In this document: positions 36,020 through 47,115 of the stretch, one piece after another | Layout: every line of letters begins with the position of its first letter | Numbering within the stretch: position 1 is the stretch's first letter | Assembly: GCA_028571685.1 (NCBI GenBank) | Contig: CM053142.1 | Location: 69,279,296-69,343,295, forward strand | Reading direction: 5' to 3' | Length of the DNA stretch: 64,000 nucleotides | DNA from: Heterohyrax brucei | Lineage: Eukaryota; Chordata; Mammalia; Hyracoidea; Procaviidae | The notes under the pieces: generated by a model | What the model was told of the DNA's origin: nothing | What the model saw: the letters and a program-made list of their open reading frames with translations, nothing else | Databases searched by the model: none | Program-made: the position numbers and the translations under genes

Positions 36020-37054
36020 CTGATAAGAGAAGGATCAGCATATCATCACACAACTTTCTCTCTCTTACATATGTTTTCTTCCCAGCAGTGCAAAAATACT
36101 ACCTTTTAAACCATGCTATTGGTGGTTGCCATCCAATTCCACTACAAAACTTTCCCTTACACACCCAAATGAAATAGACATGTGGCTAAACCTTCCTTTA
36201 CCGCCATCCTAATAACAAGTTTCTTTCTCCAAGGCAACAAGTAGTCTTCTCTATTGGCTGAGGCTTTTGTAAAATCTCTCTAAAAGCTGTCCCCTACCTT
36301 CTTTTCCACTGTAGTTAAGTTATTTTCATCTTGAATCTTCTACTGTGGAATGTATTTGGTTCTTCTCTGTTCTCTAATCTCATCACTAGGCTTTTCTCCT
36401 CAACTTCTATTCCCCCTCAAGAAATGTACCATCCTTCTATGCTTGTTCATCTTCTTTTCTTTCCCTAGAAACACCTTACCCAAGCTTTTGACCTTCTTTC
36501 TACAAAGTTGTTCTCAAAAGTGTCCTAGAAGCCTCCTATCCTCCCCTGTCCTTTCAATTAATCACTATCTTCTTTGACTACTTTGTTACTTGCTATTAAT
36601 GTATAATAGCATATTATGTATTACATTACAGTAAATCTGTTTATATGTACATCTCTTCCTCTACATTTGAAGCTCCACAAACACAGAAATTTTCTTATCC
36701 ATGTCTGTATCTTCAGAGACTAACATTGCTAGCAAGAACAGTAAAACTAGTGATAATGATAGTATGGTAAGTGCAAATGAATGTTAGGGCAATTAGCCAC
36801 AAATAGCATGTTCATTCTGAACTTCACATCAATTTTATAACGACCCAACTAAGTGGGTAAAGTACAGGAATCTTCAGTATGCCCAGAGTCCCTGTTCTCC
36901 TTTTAAACCATGTTTTCTTCATGGTGAGAAATTACTGAAACCTTTTCCAGGCCCTCTCTCTCTTTTTCTGGAACATTTGATACTTGAATCTAACATTTTT
37001 GTTTTTGTTTTTTATCTCAAGGACCCATTTGTCCTGTAGACACGTTATATTGAT
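36020..37054 (-). other. CD163 intron segment, nothing recognised
   Basis: Part of the intron between the transmembrane and common tail exons. No gene or repeat was recognised. Confidence 0.5.
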
Positions 37055-37200
37055 GTTGTTAGTTGCGGTCAAGTTGGCCCTGACCCATGACAACTTTACG
37101 TACGACAGAACGAAATGCCGCCCAGACCTGTGCCAGATTCACGATTGTTGGTGCGTTTGAGTCCATTGTTGTGCCTATTGTGACAATCTGCCTTACAGAG
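37055..37200 (-). mobile_element. RTE-type LINE 3' tail fragment
   Basis: Antisense RTE 3' end: it starts tgttgttagttg and continues with the 3' UTR ('cgacagaacgaaatgccg'). Confidence 0.75.
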
Positions 37201-37321
37201 GTTTCTCTTGTTTTCACAGACTTTCTAGTGTACTAAACAAAGAGATCCTTTAATGGGGATTGGTCTTTTCCTGATGACACATGATAATAAGGTAGACACA
37301 TTATAAACAAGCAAACAAACA

Positions 37322-37505
37322 GATGAAAGAAACCCGTTGCTGTCAAGTTGATTCCAGCTCCTAGCAACCCAGTAGGACACATTAGTGCTGCCCTATGGGG
37401 TTTCTAAGGCTGTAGATCTTTACAGAGCCAAACTGCCGTATCTTTCTCCTGTGTAATGGCTGGTAGGTTTAAACTGCCAGCTTTCAGTTAGCAGCCAAAC
37501 GCTAC
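37322..37505 (-). mobile_element. AfroSINE, longer variant
   Basis: Antisense copy with an extra middle segment ('ctgtagatctttacagagcc') not found in the common type. It lies only about 27 bp past the donor of the transmembrane exon. Confidence 0.8.
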
Positions 37506-37532
37506 ATTAGAGACACACAATTTGACTCCGAC

Positions 37533-37640
37533 CTGTAAGTTGCTGCCTCAGTCTTCGCCTCTGAGTCCACAGGAGGTACGTGATGAGAAGGGCCAATAGA
37601 ATGACTCCCACGGTCCCCAGGGCAACGAGGAAGGGGTGAC
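37533..37640 (-). CDS. CD163: CD163 exon: transmembrane segment and first cytoplasmic residues
   Basis: This 108-bp exon encodes [20 protein letters not shown], then [16 protein letters not shown]. The hydrophobic run of about 22 residues is followed by a basic stop-transfer cluster, as expected for a type I receptor. It lines up with the human exon in its membrane and WTQRRR-like parts, but is shorter at the front: human has RSSRQSS between the shared Gly and the membrane, and here only His-Pro is present. The acceptor gcttag precedes 37640 and the donor is ACAG|gtcgga, weaker than its neighbours. Confidence 0.9.
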
Positions 37641-37847
37641 CTAAGCAAAAGTCAAACCAAGAGAGGCAGTACAAAGTCTTAGCTAAAGATCCAGTTCTCT
37701 GATTGCTATCTCTCTCTTAGGGGGGATACAAGGGGCCTGATGTAAGTCTCAAATCCTTGAAATTTCTTCAGACCCAAAGTCTCTAAACAAGAGGAATTCC
37801 AGCTAATTCAGAGAAATGCTGTCATGCTCATAAACTCTATGATGTAC

Positions 37848-37883
37848 CTGTGGAATTCTGTGGCTCTTTGATCATGGCAATTC
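37848..37883 (-). CDS. CD163: CD163 exon: 12-codon juxtamembrane stalk
   Basis: This 36-bp micro-exon was found by eye from its acceptor (ctcctgtag) and donor (CAG|gtacat). It keeps phase 1 and reads GIAMIKEPQNST, aligning with the human DISVQKTPQKATT segment between SRCR9 and the membrane. NST is a potential glycosylation site. The length matches the human exon. The stalk is where the receptor is cut to release soluble CD163 in human. Confidence 0.85.
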
Positions 37884-39030
<1,147 letters not shown>

Positions 39031-39222
39031 TGTTGTTAGTTGCCACGGAGTCAGTTCTGACTCACGGTGTCCCCTTGTATGCAGAGTAGAACTGCTTCAT
39101 AGAGTTTGCAAGGCTGGAACTTTTCAGAAGCAGATCACCAAGCCTGTCTTCTGAGGTGCTTCTGGGTAGGTTTGAACTGCCAACCTTGCTTAACCATATG
39201 TACCATCAAGGGATTCCTAGCA
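39031..39222 (-). mobile_element. AfroSINE, longer variant
   Basis: Antisense copy with the 'cttttcagaagcagatca' middle segment shared with copies at 43.7, 58.7 and 59.7 kb, suggesting a second subfamily. Confidence 0.8.
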
Positions 39223-39587
39223 AGCTGATATTTAAAAGAAAAAAATTGAAAGGCAAGATATTCTACTCAGTAGTCAATCTCGTGTTCTCTGCTCTTCATT
39301 TGTTCACAGAGAAAGCAACCGAACAAAATTTTTAAGCAGAGCATAAGGAGAATGGTATTCTTTGGAATGATGACCACTGATCTTGAATTCCCACATGGCA
39401 AATGAAATAAAAAAACTTATGCCATCCAGGTGAAATAGGTATTAACCAGAGCTTTTCTGTCTCTATTTAATTAGCTTTAATAATTTATGCTGGCTAGAGA
39501 ACAGGAATATAAAACCTAGTGTGTTTTCTCAGAAGATGACAGTTGAGATGCAAAGTGAAATTTCCTTGTAAGTCATTGGGTACTCAC

Positions 39588-39908
39588 TGGCACATGTGAT
39601 CCAGGTCTCCTCTGAGTAGCTGGCTGGTCTCTGCTTCCATGGAGATGATGGACACTGCCATAACACATCAGATCCTTCTGGACACTGAACGTTATCCACC
39701 CACATGGTCGTGGACAATGTCTTATCTGAAGGCGCAGGACTGATGCTCCCTGTGTCTGCACATCCCAATTGCCTGCATACCACTTCCACTGTGGCTGGAG
39801 ACATGTCACTCTTGCCAACACTGCCCCAAGATCCATTGTAAAAAACTTCTAGATGCCCTGCACAGGTCTCTCCACTGGTCTCACTGGTCAATCTCAGAGA
39901 CATGAACT
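39588..39908 (-). CDS. CD163: CD163 exon: SRCR domain 8
   Basis: This 107-codon exon encodes SRCR8, the divergent domain of CD163. It begins [18 protein letters not shown] and has [30 protein letters not shown], and ends SEETWITCA. Only six cysteines are present. The pair formed by the second and seventh positions is missing, exactly as I recall for human SRCR8, so this is a family trait and not a new loss. The acceptor cccag lies at 39911-39909, and the donor A|gtgagta gives a split Asn codon with the SRCR9 exon. Confidence 0.94.
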
Positions 39909-41308
39909 CTGGGGTGAAATATGGTTAGTAGTTGTACATCTTCTCTGAAGACTAGGAAGCCTCCTCATCTTTACTTTGGCATGACAGTGATTTAAAAAAT
40001 ATATCAATAACCAGTAAGTCTTTGGAAGCTTCTGGACAATTTTAGTAAAATCTAATATGAATTCCAGAAAATATCTTATTCCTTTCTAGTCCTAGATTTT
40101 TCACTTAGGGACTGCATTAGAATGTCATCAATAATTCTAGGTATATTGATAATATTTACAGATCTCTTTCAAAGTAACAGAGCCTTTTCCAAACGGGATA
40201 GTTTGGATTTTCTCCCTAAATTACTTTTTAGGGAGTAATTTTAACTTCAGGAGTCTTACTATGTTCCTTTTTTTTTTCTTTTTTACTTCTTTTAATAGTT
40301 AAAATTGAATCAGCAGCAAAAGAATAATGAATATCACCAGTAAGTACTGTGCTTCTTTAAAAAAAATCACCTACATGAGACCAAACAATGACCAGGGGTC
40401 AGGAAAACGAGAGCAATGGAAACGGAGTAGCCAGAACGGCAATAATGAGAATGTTCATGCATTGTGAAGAATGTCATCAATGTCACTAAATAACATGTTT
40501 AGAAATTACTGAACGGGAAGAAATATTGTTTAAAACTTTGCCAAAAAGACAAGAAATATTTTTAAATTGATGGAGCAGGCATTTAGACACTGAGGCACTG
40601 AAATCAAAGTTTTGCATGCATTACCTTAAAATGAAATACTTCCTTTCCTGACACTTCATGGATTTGTGCTGTACATGTTCTCTACCAAATTTATGTCATT
40701 AGATAAGAATGATGTCAGAATCTCTTCTGGAATATCTAGTTATTCACTTCTTTAAGTTAATGAGTTGTGGTGTACTCTTCCCCCATAGTAGAAGAAGTTT
40801 TCTTATACCACTATAGTTTCTAAAGTTCACAAAGCATACAAAGCAAGAGCAGTAGTCTCTCTGGGTAAGGTTTGCTCTTATTACAGACCAGTCTCATTTG
40901 TTTGCCATGAAAAATTAGTTGGGAATGGTAATACACTGAGTGTCTTTCTTCTCTTCCTCCTTTATCTACTCTTCTATTAGTGCTGTGATTATAAGTGGTA
41001 CCACTGAACCGTTGTCCAGTATCCAGCTCTGTGTTAGTTTATAAAAGAACCTCTCATTGTTAACTTTGTCATCATTTTCCAGACTTGCAAGCCCATTTTT
41101 GGATTTTTCTCTTTTGAATATGATACTGTCTTGCATAGGAGGTAACATTAACTCACGAAACCCACACCACTGAGTTTCTCACTCCTGCAATCACTCCTTT
41201 GGACCTGCTTTTCAAGGAATTTTCTTTGATAAATATCCTTGACTATGCTTTGCCCTACTTTAGTCTTTTCTTTCATAACAGTGACCCAGAGGTTTGTATA
41301 GAATTTAC
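39909..41308 (-). other. CD163 intron between SRCR7 and SRCR8, no repeat recognised
   Basis: About 1.4 kb with no recognised transposon, which is unusual for this gene's introns. Short T-runs occur near 40.27 kb. No additional SRCR-like exon was seen on either strand. Confidence 0.6.
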
Positions 41309-41623
41309 CTGAACAGATAACTCCCGCGTCTTCCTTATGCCTGCAGTTGTGTTTCCCCCAGCCGTGTGAATGGCACCGCCAAATATGAGATTCTTTTCCA
41401 TTGCAATTCAGCTCATCCAGCCAAATGGGACCTGTTCCTTCCCCAAATTGAGCAGAACCAGTGGCATTAATGGCCACTCCACAGTCTAGCTGTCTACACA
41501 CCACGTGGGCATCATTCAGGTCCCAGCTGTCATCACAGATGGTGCCCCAGGAGTCCTCATGGTATACCTCCACTCTCCCAGCACAGCGACTTCCGCCATT
41601 GACCAGGCGAAGCTGACCACTCC
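41309..41623 (-). CDS. CD163: CD163 exon: SRCR domain 7
   Basis: This 105-codon exon encodes SRCR7. It begins [19 protein letters not shown] and carries [40 protein letters not shown] and [10 protein letters not shown]. Eight cysteines and the acidic calcium-site residues are present, and INAT is a glycosylation site. The common QLGC motif is QLDC here. The acceptor is unusual: an AfroSINE lies immediately upstream, and its T-rich 3' tail forms most of the pyrimidine tract. The donor is G|gtaaat at 41308. Reading frame and length are otherwise normal, so the exon is probably still spliced. Confidence 0.94.
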
Positions 41624-41636
41624 CTGAGAAGAAACA

Positions 41637-41814
41637 AACAAACAAAAAAATGAAACTCATTGTCACTGAGTTGGTTCTAACTCATAGCCACCCTAAGGAC
41701 AGAGTAGTACGGTCACACAGAGTTTTTAAGGAGCACCTAGTGGCCTTGAACTTCTGACCCTTTCATTAGCAGCTGTAGGTCTTAACCATTACACCATCAG
41801 GATTTCCAAGAAAA
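41637..41814 (-). mobile_element. AfroSINE abutting the SRCR7 splice acceptor
   Basis: Full SINE in gene-sense orientation. Its T-rich 3' tail (read on the minus strand) runs straight into the SRCR7 acceptor ttcttctcag. The flanks aagaaac (left) and aagaaaag (right) are a possible short target duplication. Confidence 0.88.
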
Positions 41815-41886
41815 GAATAGAAAATCTTAATACAATGTATTCCTAAGGATTGAGAGCATTTTCATAGATTGGTTGCTGATTCTTAC

Positions 41887-41979
41887 CTATGCAGGCAGCA
41901 GCATTTTCTTCTGGAATGGGAGAACTTGTTGGATCCAAGGAAGATGCATTGCACAGGGGTAATGTCTGTGTCTGGTTTC
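41887..41979 (-). CDS. CD163: CD163 exon: interdomain linker between SRCR6 and SRCR7
   Basis: This 93-bp exon is too short for most gene finders. It encodes 31 residues beginning GNQTQTLPLCNASSLDP and ending PIPEENAAACI. It matches the Pro/Ser/Thr-rich hinge that separates the first six from the last three SRCR domains in CD163, including both of its cysteines. NQT and NAS are potential N-glycosylation sites. The acceptor (ag at 41981-41980) and donor (G|gtaag at 41886) keep phase 1. The linker is useful for telling CD163 from related SRCR genes. Confidence 0.93.
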   Translation of the reverse strand, partial: ETRHRHYPCAMHLPWIQQVLPFQKKMLLPA

Positions 41980-42360
41980 CTGCAAACACCAAATGGCTCA
42001 GTCATAGAAAACTCAAACGGTTGGAGTGAAGAAACGAGATCAGAGAGAGTTTTATACAGATGAGCTGGAGACAGCCATAGCTTCAGAGAGAGGTGTATTA
42101 GTCATGAGACTGGGAATAAACAAGGTGTTGGAGGAAGATTTGGCATATAGCTAAGTACTAGATAGCTATGAGATCAATGAAAATTAAGTTTGCTAACCTC
42201 CATAAAAGACAAATGAGAGTAATATTCTGGAACACTTGTGAGAATCTCTTAAAATAGACCATTTTCCTTTCCTTTTGTTCTTTATCTCTAACAGTACAAC
42301 TGTTTTTAAGGCACAGCACCATGGAAAAGGTTTGTCACTGGCCGTCCTTCATCCCCTTAC

Positions 42361-42675
42361 CTGAGCAGATTACAGAGGCCACTTGCCCTGCAGAACACAG
42401 CTCTGCCCCCAGAACAGTTACTGGACAATCGCCCACGTGCTGTTCAGCTCCAGTGCAGTGAAACATGTGCCTCCAGAGCTGACCCTTTCCTTTCCCAAAA
42501 TGTGCTCCTCCTGGGGTAGAAAGGGCAACTCCACATTTAAGCTGCTGGCAAAGGACGTGAGCATCTTCCATGTCCCAGTGCGAGTTGCAGAGAGAACCCC
42601 AGAACCCTAGTGTCTTGATTTCCACTCTTCCCTCACAGGGGGTCTTGCCATTCACCAAGCGAATTTCTGCATATC
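42361..42675 (-). CDS. CD163: CD163 exon: SRCR domain 6
   Basis: This 105-codon exon encodes SRCR6. It opens [19 protein letters not shown] (first codon shared with SRCR5), continues [20 protein letters not shown] and [13 protein letters not shown], and ends EQVASVICS-like as GQVASVICS. Eight cysteines are present. The acidic pair after the second cysteine is replaced by CNSHW, as in human SRCR6, so this domain is structural rather than a typical calcium-binding one. The acceptor cattccag and donor G|gtaag are strong. The intron from SRCR5 is only about 97 bp. Confidence 0.95.
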
Positions 42676-42772
42676 CTGGAATGAGACAATGCTTTAGAAC
42701 AGAAGGCTCTGGCTACCTACCACAGCCCTTTTACAGTATGGAAACAAATTGAAGATGTTCTCTAGATCTCAC

Positions 42773-43087
42773 TTGAGCAGATGACTCCAACATCCCTGCT
42801 GTGGCTACAAGTCTCTTCTGGGTGGGGTGCTACTGGGCAGACAGAGAGATGAGACTCATTGCCAGTGCAGTGAAATTCTTCAGCCCAGATCGGTCCATGT
42901 CCTTCTCCAAAGTGAGCTCCCCCCAGGATAGAGACGACTGTGCCACACTCTAACTCCCTGCAGAGTACACTGGCATCTTCAAGAGAGAAGTCGGAATCGC
43001 AGACCGTGCCCCACATGTTTCCGTGTTTCAGTTCAACGCGACCAGAGCAGGGGATGTCCCCTCCAACCAATCTGGGTTCCCTGTGGG
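42773..43087 (-). CDS. CD163: CD163 exon: SRCR domain 5
   Basis: This 105-codon exon encodes SRCR5. It starts [19 protein letters not shown], has [16 protein letters not shown], then [12 protein letters not shown] and closes SRDVGVICS. Eight cysteines are present. The acceptor ttttcag lies at 43090-43088. The donor is A|gtgaga, so the codon split with the next exon is A|GA (Arg), as in human. In the pig protein this domain is the one engaged by the arterivirus PRRSV; nothing can be inferred here about infection in this species. The intronic sequence just upstream stays open in frame and reads like a hydrophobic leader (see findings). Confidence 0.95.
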
Positions 43088-43692
43088 CTGAAAAGAACAG
43101 TTCAATGACAAAGAACATGATTCCCAGGACTTCCCTCATGGTAAGGAAACAAATCGAGTTGGAAAGAGAAAACCAGTGTGCCTCTTGAGTTTCCACACTT
43201 GTTTTTGGCTTTTCTGCATAGATAGTTCATAACAAATTCTAGATCTCTTCACTCCTCATTGAACCAGTGCAACCAAGAGAATTCTAGAACTTTGTATTCT
43301 AGGATCAACCTTCCCAAAGAGCCATGATAACAACTCATTGTTGGCAGTGTTTCACTTGCATTATTCACAGCATCAAAGACCACAAAGTGTACTCTCTGTG
43401 CCTGTCTCTGAGTTCTGGACTCATCCACTGTAAGCTAGGTTCTGCCCCAACCATTCTGAATGGTCCTGTGCAAACTTTTTCAATGTACTTCTAGTCTTCA
43501 TAATGAATGTTAGACCCTGTTGCATTTGCTATGTGTGACTCTCATCTCTCCTGTTTCCTCCTCCTTTCAGGTTGGCAGCGCCTTATTAGGAAGCTTCATC
43601 TATTCGCAAATCCAAGTTTCTGTCCTCAATCACCTTGTCACAGAGTTCGGTCTGCAAGTGAAGACAGATAACAGCAATAATAATAACAACAG

Positions 43693-43875
43693 CAATTGTT
43701 ACTAGTTGCTATCAAGTCAATTCTGACTCACCATGATCCCACTGTACTAAGTAAAACTATGCTCAATAGTGTTTACAGTGGCAGACTTTTCAGAAGTAAA
43801 CTGTCAGGTCTTTCTTCTGAGGTACCACTGGGTGGGTTTGAATGGCCAACCTTTCAGTTTGCAACATCCAGGGGC
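43693..43875 (-). mobile_element. AfroSINE, longer variant
   Basis: Antisense on the plus strand ('caagtcaattctgactcacc'); carries the longer middle segment. Confidence 0.8.
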
Positions 43876-44302
43876 TCAATAACAGATGTAGTAGCTTTCA
43901 TTTACCGATCCCTTTTTAGGTGACTCCCATGAGGTAACGCTTACATTATCCTCATTTTTCTTTTGAGGAAACCACAGCCTAGAGACTGTTAGTAGGTTCC
44001 CCAGTACCTATCATTCAGTTATCAAAATTAAGGAATGATAATCAACACTAACTCCTCAGCATTCTTCATGATCTTACCTTAATAGCTTCAATATCTATTA
44101 CTTCATCAGTTGCACCCTATGTCAAAGCCTAAAGATTCCTAGGCACACTGTAGGTCTTTCTTGCTTCTGTGGCTCTTCAGAAAATTTTCTATTTATACTT
44201 TATTTTCCTACCCTGAGTATCTGGAAAAGGCTGTCTCTTTTCAGGGCTGTTCAATTTCTCATTCTTGGCCCACCAGATAACTGAATTTATTTTAAAATAA
44301 CC

Positions 44303-44512
44303 CCCCCCCAAAACAAACCCATCACCTCTGAGTCAGTTCTTACTACTTTGACTAAAGCAAAGAGTAGAATTGCCTCACAAGGTTTGCAATGCCGTAAGTC
44401 TTTATGGAAGCAGACTGCCACATCTTTCGCTCACAGAGCAGCTGGTGGCTTTAAACTGCTGACATTTTTGTTAGCAGCCTAGTGCTTTAAGCACCATACC
44501 ACCAGAGCACAT
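44303..44512 (-). mobile_element. AfroSINE, longer variant
   Basis: The tail side begins in a C/A-rich run at 44.30 kb and the head ends 'cataccaccagagcac'. It contains the middle segment 'ggaagcagactgccacatc'. Confidence 0.8.
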
Positions 44513-44787
44513 TCTCTTTTAAAATGTTTAGAGATAATCCAAATTACTAGGGAAATACAAATTATTTCCTTTGTCTTTTTATTTTAACAAAGGAAGTACA
44601 TTTGCAATTGGACCCCCAAAAGACATGTAAACCTTTGCAGATGCCTACCTTTAAACATCACTAATTCTTATGATCCTTTGGCATTGCTATCAACATGATA
44701 AAAATATCCATTAGGCCTTGATAATTTTCTAAAATGCCTTACAGCATGTTCCAGATGTGACTGCTTTCTGTATCATAGTGGTACAGA

Positions 44788-44957
44788 ATGTTGTAGCCAT
44801 TAGCCATCACCATCAAGCTGATTCTGACTTACAGTGACCCTACAGGTAAAAGTAAAACCACCCATATAGTTTCCGAGGAGTGCCTGATGGATTTGAACTG
44901 CTGACCTTTTGGTTACCAAATATAGCACTTAAGAACTACATCACCAGTGTTTCCACA
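44788..44957 (-). mobile_element. AfroSINE
   Basis: Common-type antisense copy ('agtgcctgatggatttgaac'). Confidence 0.85.
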
Positions 44958-45180
44958 GAATGTCTTAGCATGTCAAAATTTCACCCATTTGTCTATTAAA
45001 TCTGTACAGAGCAAGCCCCTACACAGATTTGTGTTTGAGATGAAGAACATGTAGCATTCTAAACACAGCTGAGTTTAAAACAAACAAAAATGTCTCTGTA
45101 ACACAAATTAAAACTCTTGAGTTAGAAGGTCTTTTCTAATAATTATTCAGCATGTCTAAGGCACTGCTGCTAAAAAACAA

Positions 45181-45336
45181 AAATCACAATGAAACCCATT
45201 GCCTGTTGAGTAGATTCCAACCCATAGTGACCCTATGTGACAGAGTAGAATTTCCAAGGAATGCCTGGAGGATCCAAACTGCCAACCTTTTGGTTAGCAG
45301 CCATAGCATTTAACCACTACTCTACCTGATTTATGT
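45181..45336 (-). mobile_element. AfroSINE
   Basis: Common-type antisense copy with a small deletion before 'aatttccaaggaatgcctgg'. Confidence 0.85.
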
Positions 45337-46104
45337 AATCCCGTTCCACTTTTGGGCGGGACTGAATCTTTACATAAAGATAGTTTCTTAGATCAAGTCC
45401 AATTCAGCTTTCCTGTAATTTCTGGCTTTCTCATCTGGACCCTTTTAAGGGAAAAAATTAAAAAACAAAACAAAAACAAAACAACCAGAAGGGGGGAAAA
45501 AAAAGGAAAGAGAGAGAAAAGAAACAAAATCCAAACCAGAAACTCTTTTCTCTTCCATACTGAAAGCTGTTAAGTATTTGAAAACAAATTCCTTCTATAA
45601 ATATCGTCTTGGTTCCTTGATTCCTATAGTAGATTAGTCCTGGACAAAAGGGAAGTTCTAAACTACTACCCATTAAGTAATGGCTAGGGGATTAATTTAT
45701 TTCCATTCCTAAGTATTAGGGACTTGGAGACTCCATCTTCAAGAAGTGTTTATTCCATGCATCTGCTAGGAACATATTGATCTACACTATGAGTTAGCTT
45801 CTTTATATCACTTGCTATGTATACATACATGGTTAAAATATTACAAACTTAATCCTTTAAAAGATTTTTTCTTTCCAAATCTATCATTGCATTTTTACGT
45901 AAGAGCCACTAAGTGAATTTTCGTGCCTGAATTTAGCCTTTTATCAACATGCTAAGCTTTCCTCTGCATTAGTAACTAAATCTGTATTTATTTCTTTAAG
46001 AAATAATTACTACCTTTTGTTTAATAATAGATAAAGTTAACAATATGATTTAAAGACGCATCAATACGTTATCTTCATTAGTAGTTTCCAGACTTTAAAA
46101 TGTA
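45337..46104 (-). other. CD163 intron segment, nothing recognised
   Basis: Non-repetitive apart from an A-rich run at about 45.45-45.53 kb. Confidence 0.5.
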
Positions 46105-46290
46105 TAACAAAACAAAACAAAACAAAACAATCCTTTTGCCTTTGAGTCAATTCCAACTCCTAGCAACCCTGTAAGACACAGGAGAAACACCCCACAGGAT
46201 TTCCAAGTAGCAGCTGGTAGATTCAAACTGCCAGTCTTTGGTCAGCAGCCTAATTCTTAAACACTGTGCCCACAGGGCTCCTTGAAAACT
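46105..46290 (-). mobile_element. AfroSINE with (AAAAC)n tail
   Basis: The plus strand starts with repeated aacaaaacaa, the reverse of the SINE tail, followed by the body and head. Confidence 0.85.
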
Positions 46291-46957
46291 ATAGCTCATT
46301 CTAATCTCCAAATTTATTTCCCAATCTAAGCAAAAGTGTAATACAACTCAAACTATTTCTTAAGGTCAGACATCCTTTATAGCACACACACAACAGTCAC
46401 CAACAGAATATCTGAAATGTCAAAGTAACTTTGTGACCCAAATAGTCTATGCCTCTTTCTAACTGGTTTGCCTAATCTTGCATATCAGAGGGACGTTGCT
46501 GCTGTATCTTTGTAATCTTTGTTTCATTGAGGTCATCTGGCCCTTTTCAGCCCTTTAGCCTCTTGTTATATAAAATTCTAAGTAGTTCTAGAATTTACAG
46601 GTTGTGCAATTTGTGGTTCAAACTTGGCAGCCACAGAGATAGCATTTCAATCATTTCTTCCTGAAGATCTTCTGAAAGTGTCAAGCAAATCAAAAGACAG
46701 AACTCCGAACCATTTCTAGAAAAACAAGGAGAAAACTAAAATCCAGGTGCCAGAATAAACACAGGCACTTTTAAAAGCAACAGCACTATAATAAAAGCAA
46801 TTACAAAACAGAGCTAAGAAGACATGTGGCAAACAGCAAACAAAAATACAGTTAAATGTCCATTGTAAGTTGAAACTAAAGTTTCTTATTTGTAACACTG
46901 GGGCAAGGCTGGCACCAGGAGCTCCTCAAGGACAGGCCTAAATGAGGCATCACATAC
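46291..46957 (-). other. CD163 intron segment, nothing recognised
   Basis: No gene or repeat was recognised. Confidence 0.5.
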
Positions 46958-47115
46958 ATAAAACCAAGAAAACCCACTGTCATCGAGTCAATTCCTACTC
47001 ATAGTGACCCTATAGGACAGAGCAGAACTGTCTCATAGGGTTTCCAAAGAGCAGCTGGCTGATTCAGTCTGGCCACCTCTTGGTTAGCAACCACAGCACT
47101 TAACCACTATGCCAT
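46958..47115 (-). mobile_element. AfroSINE
   Basis: Well-preserved common-type antisense copy ('gtcatcgagtcaattcctac'). Confidence 0.9.

Noticed and set aside
41624-41666. Leader-like frame [14 protein letters not shown] before SRCR7
   Set aside because: It is the SINE-derived pyrimidine tract read as codons; chance hydrophobicity.
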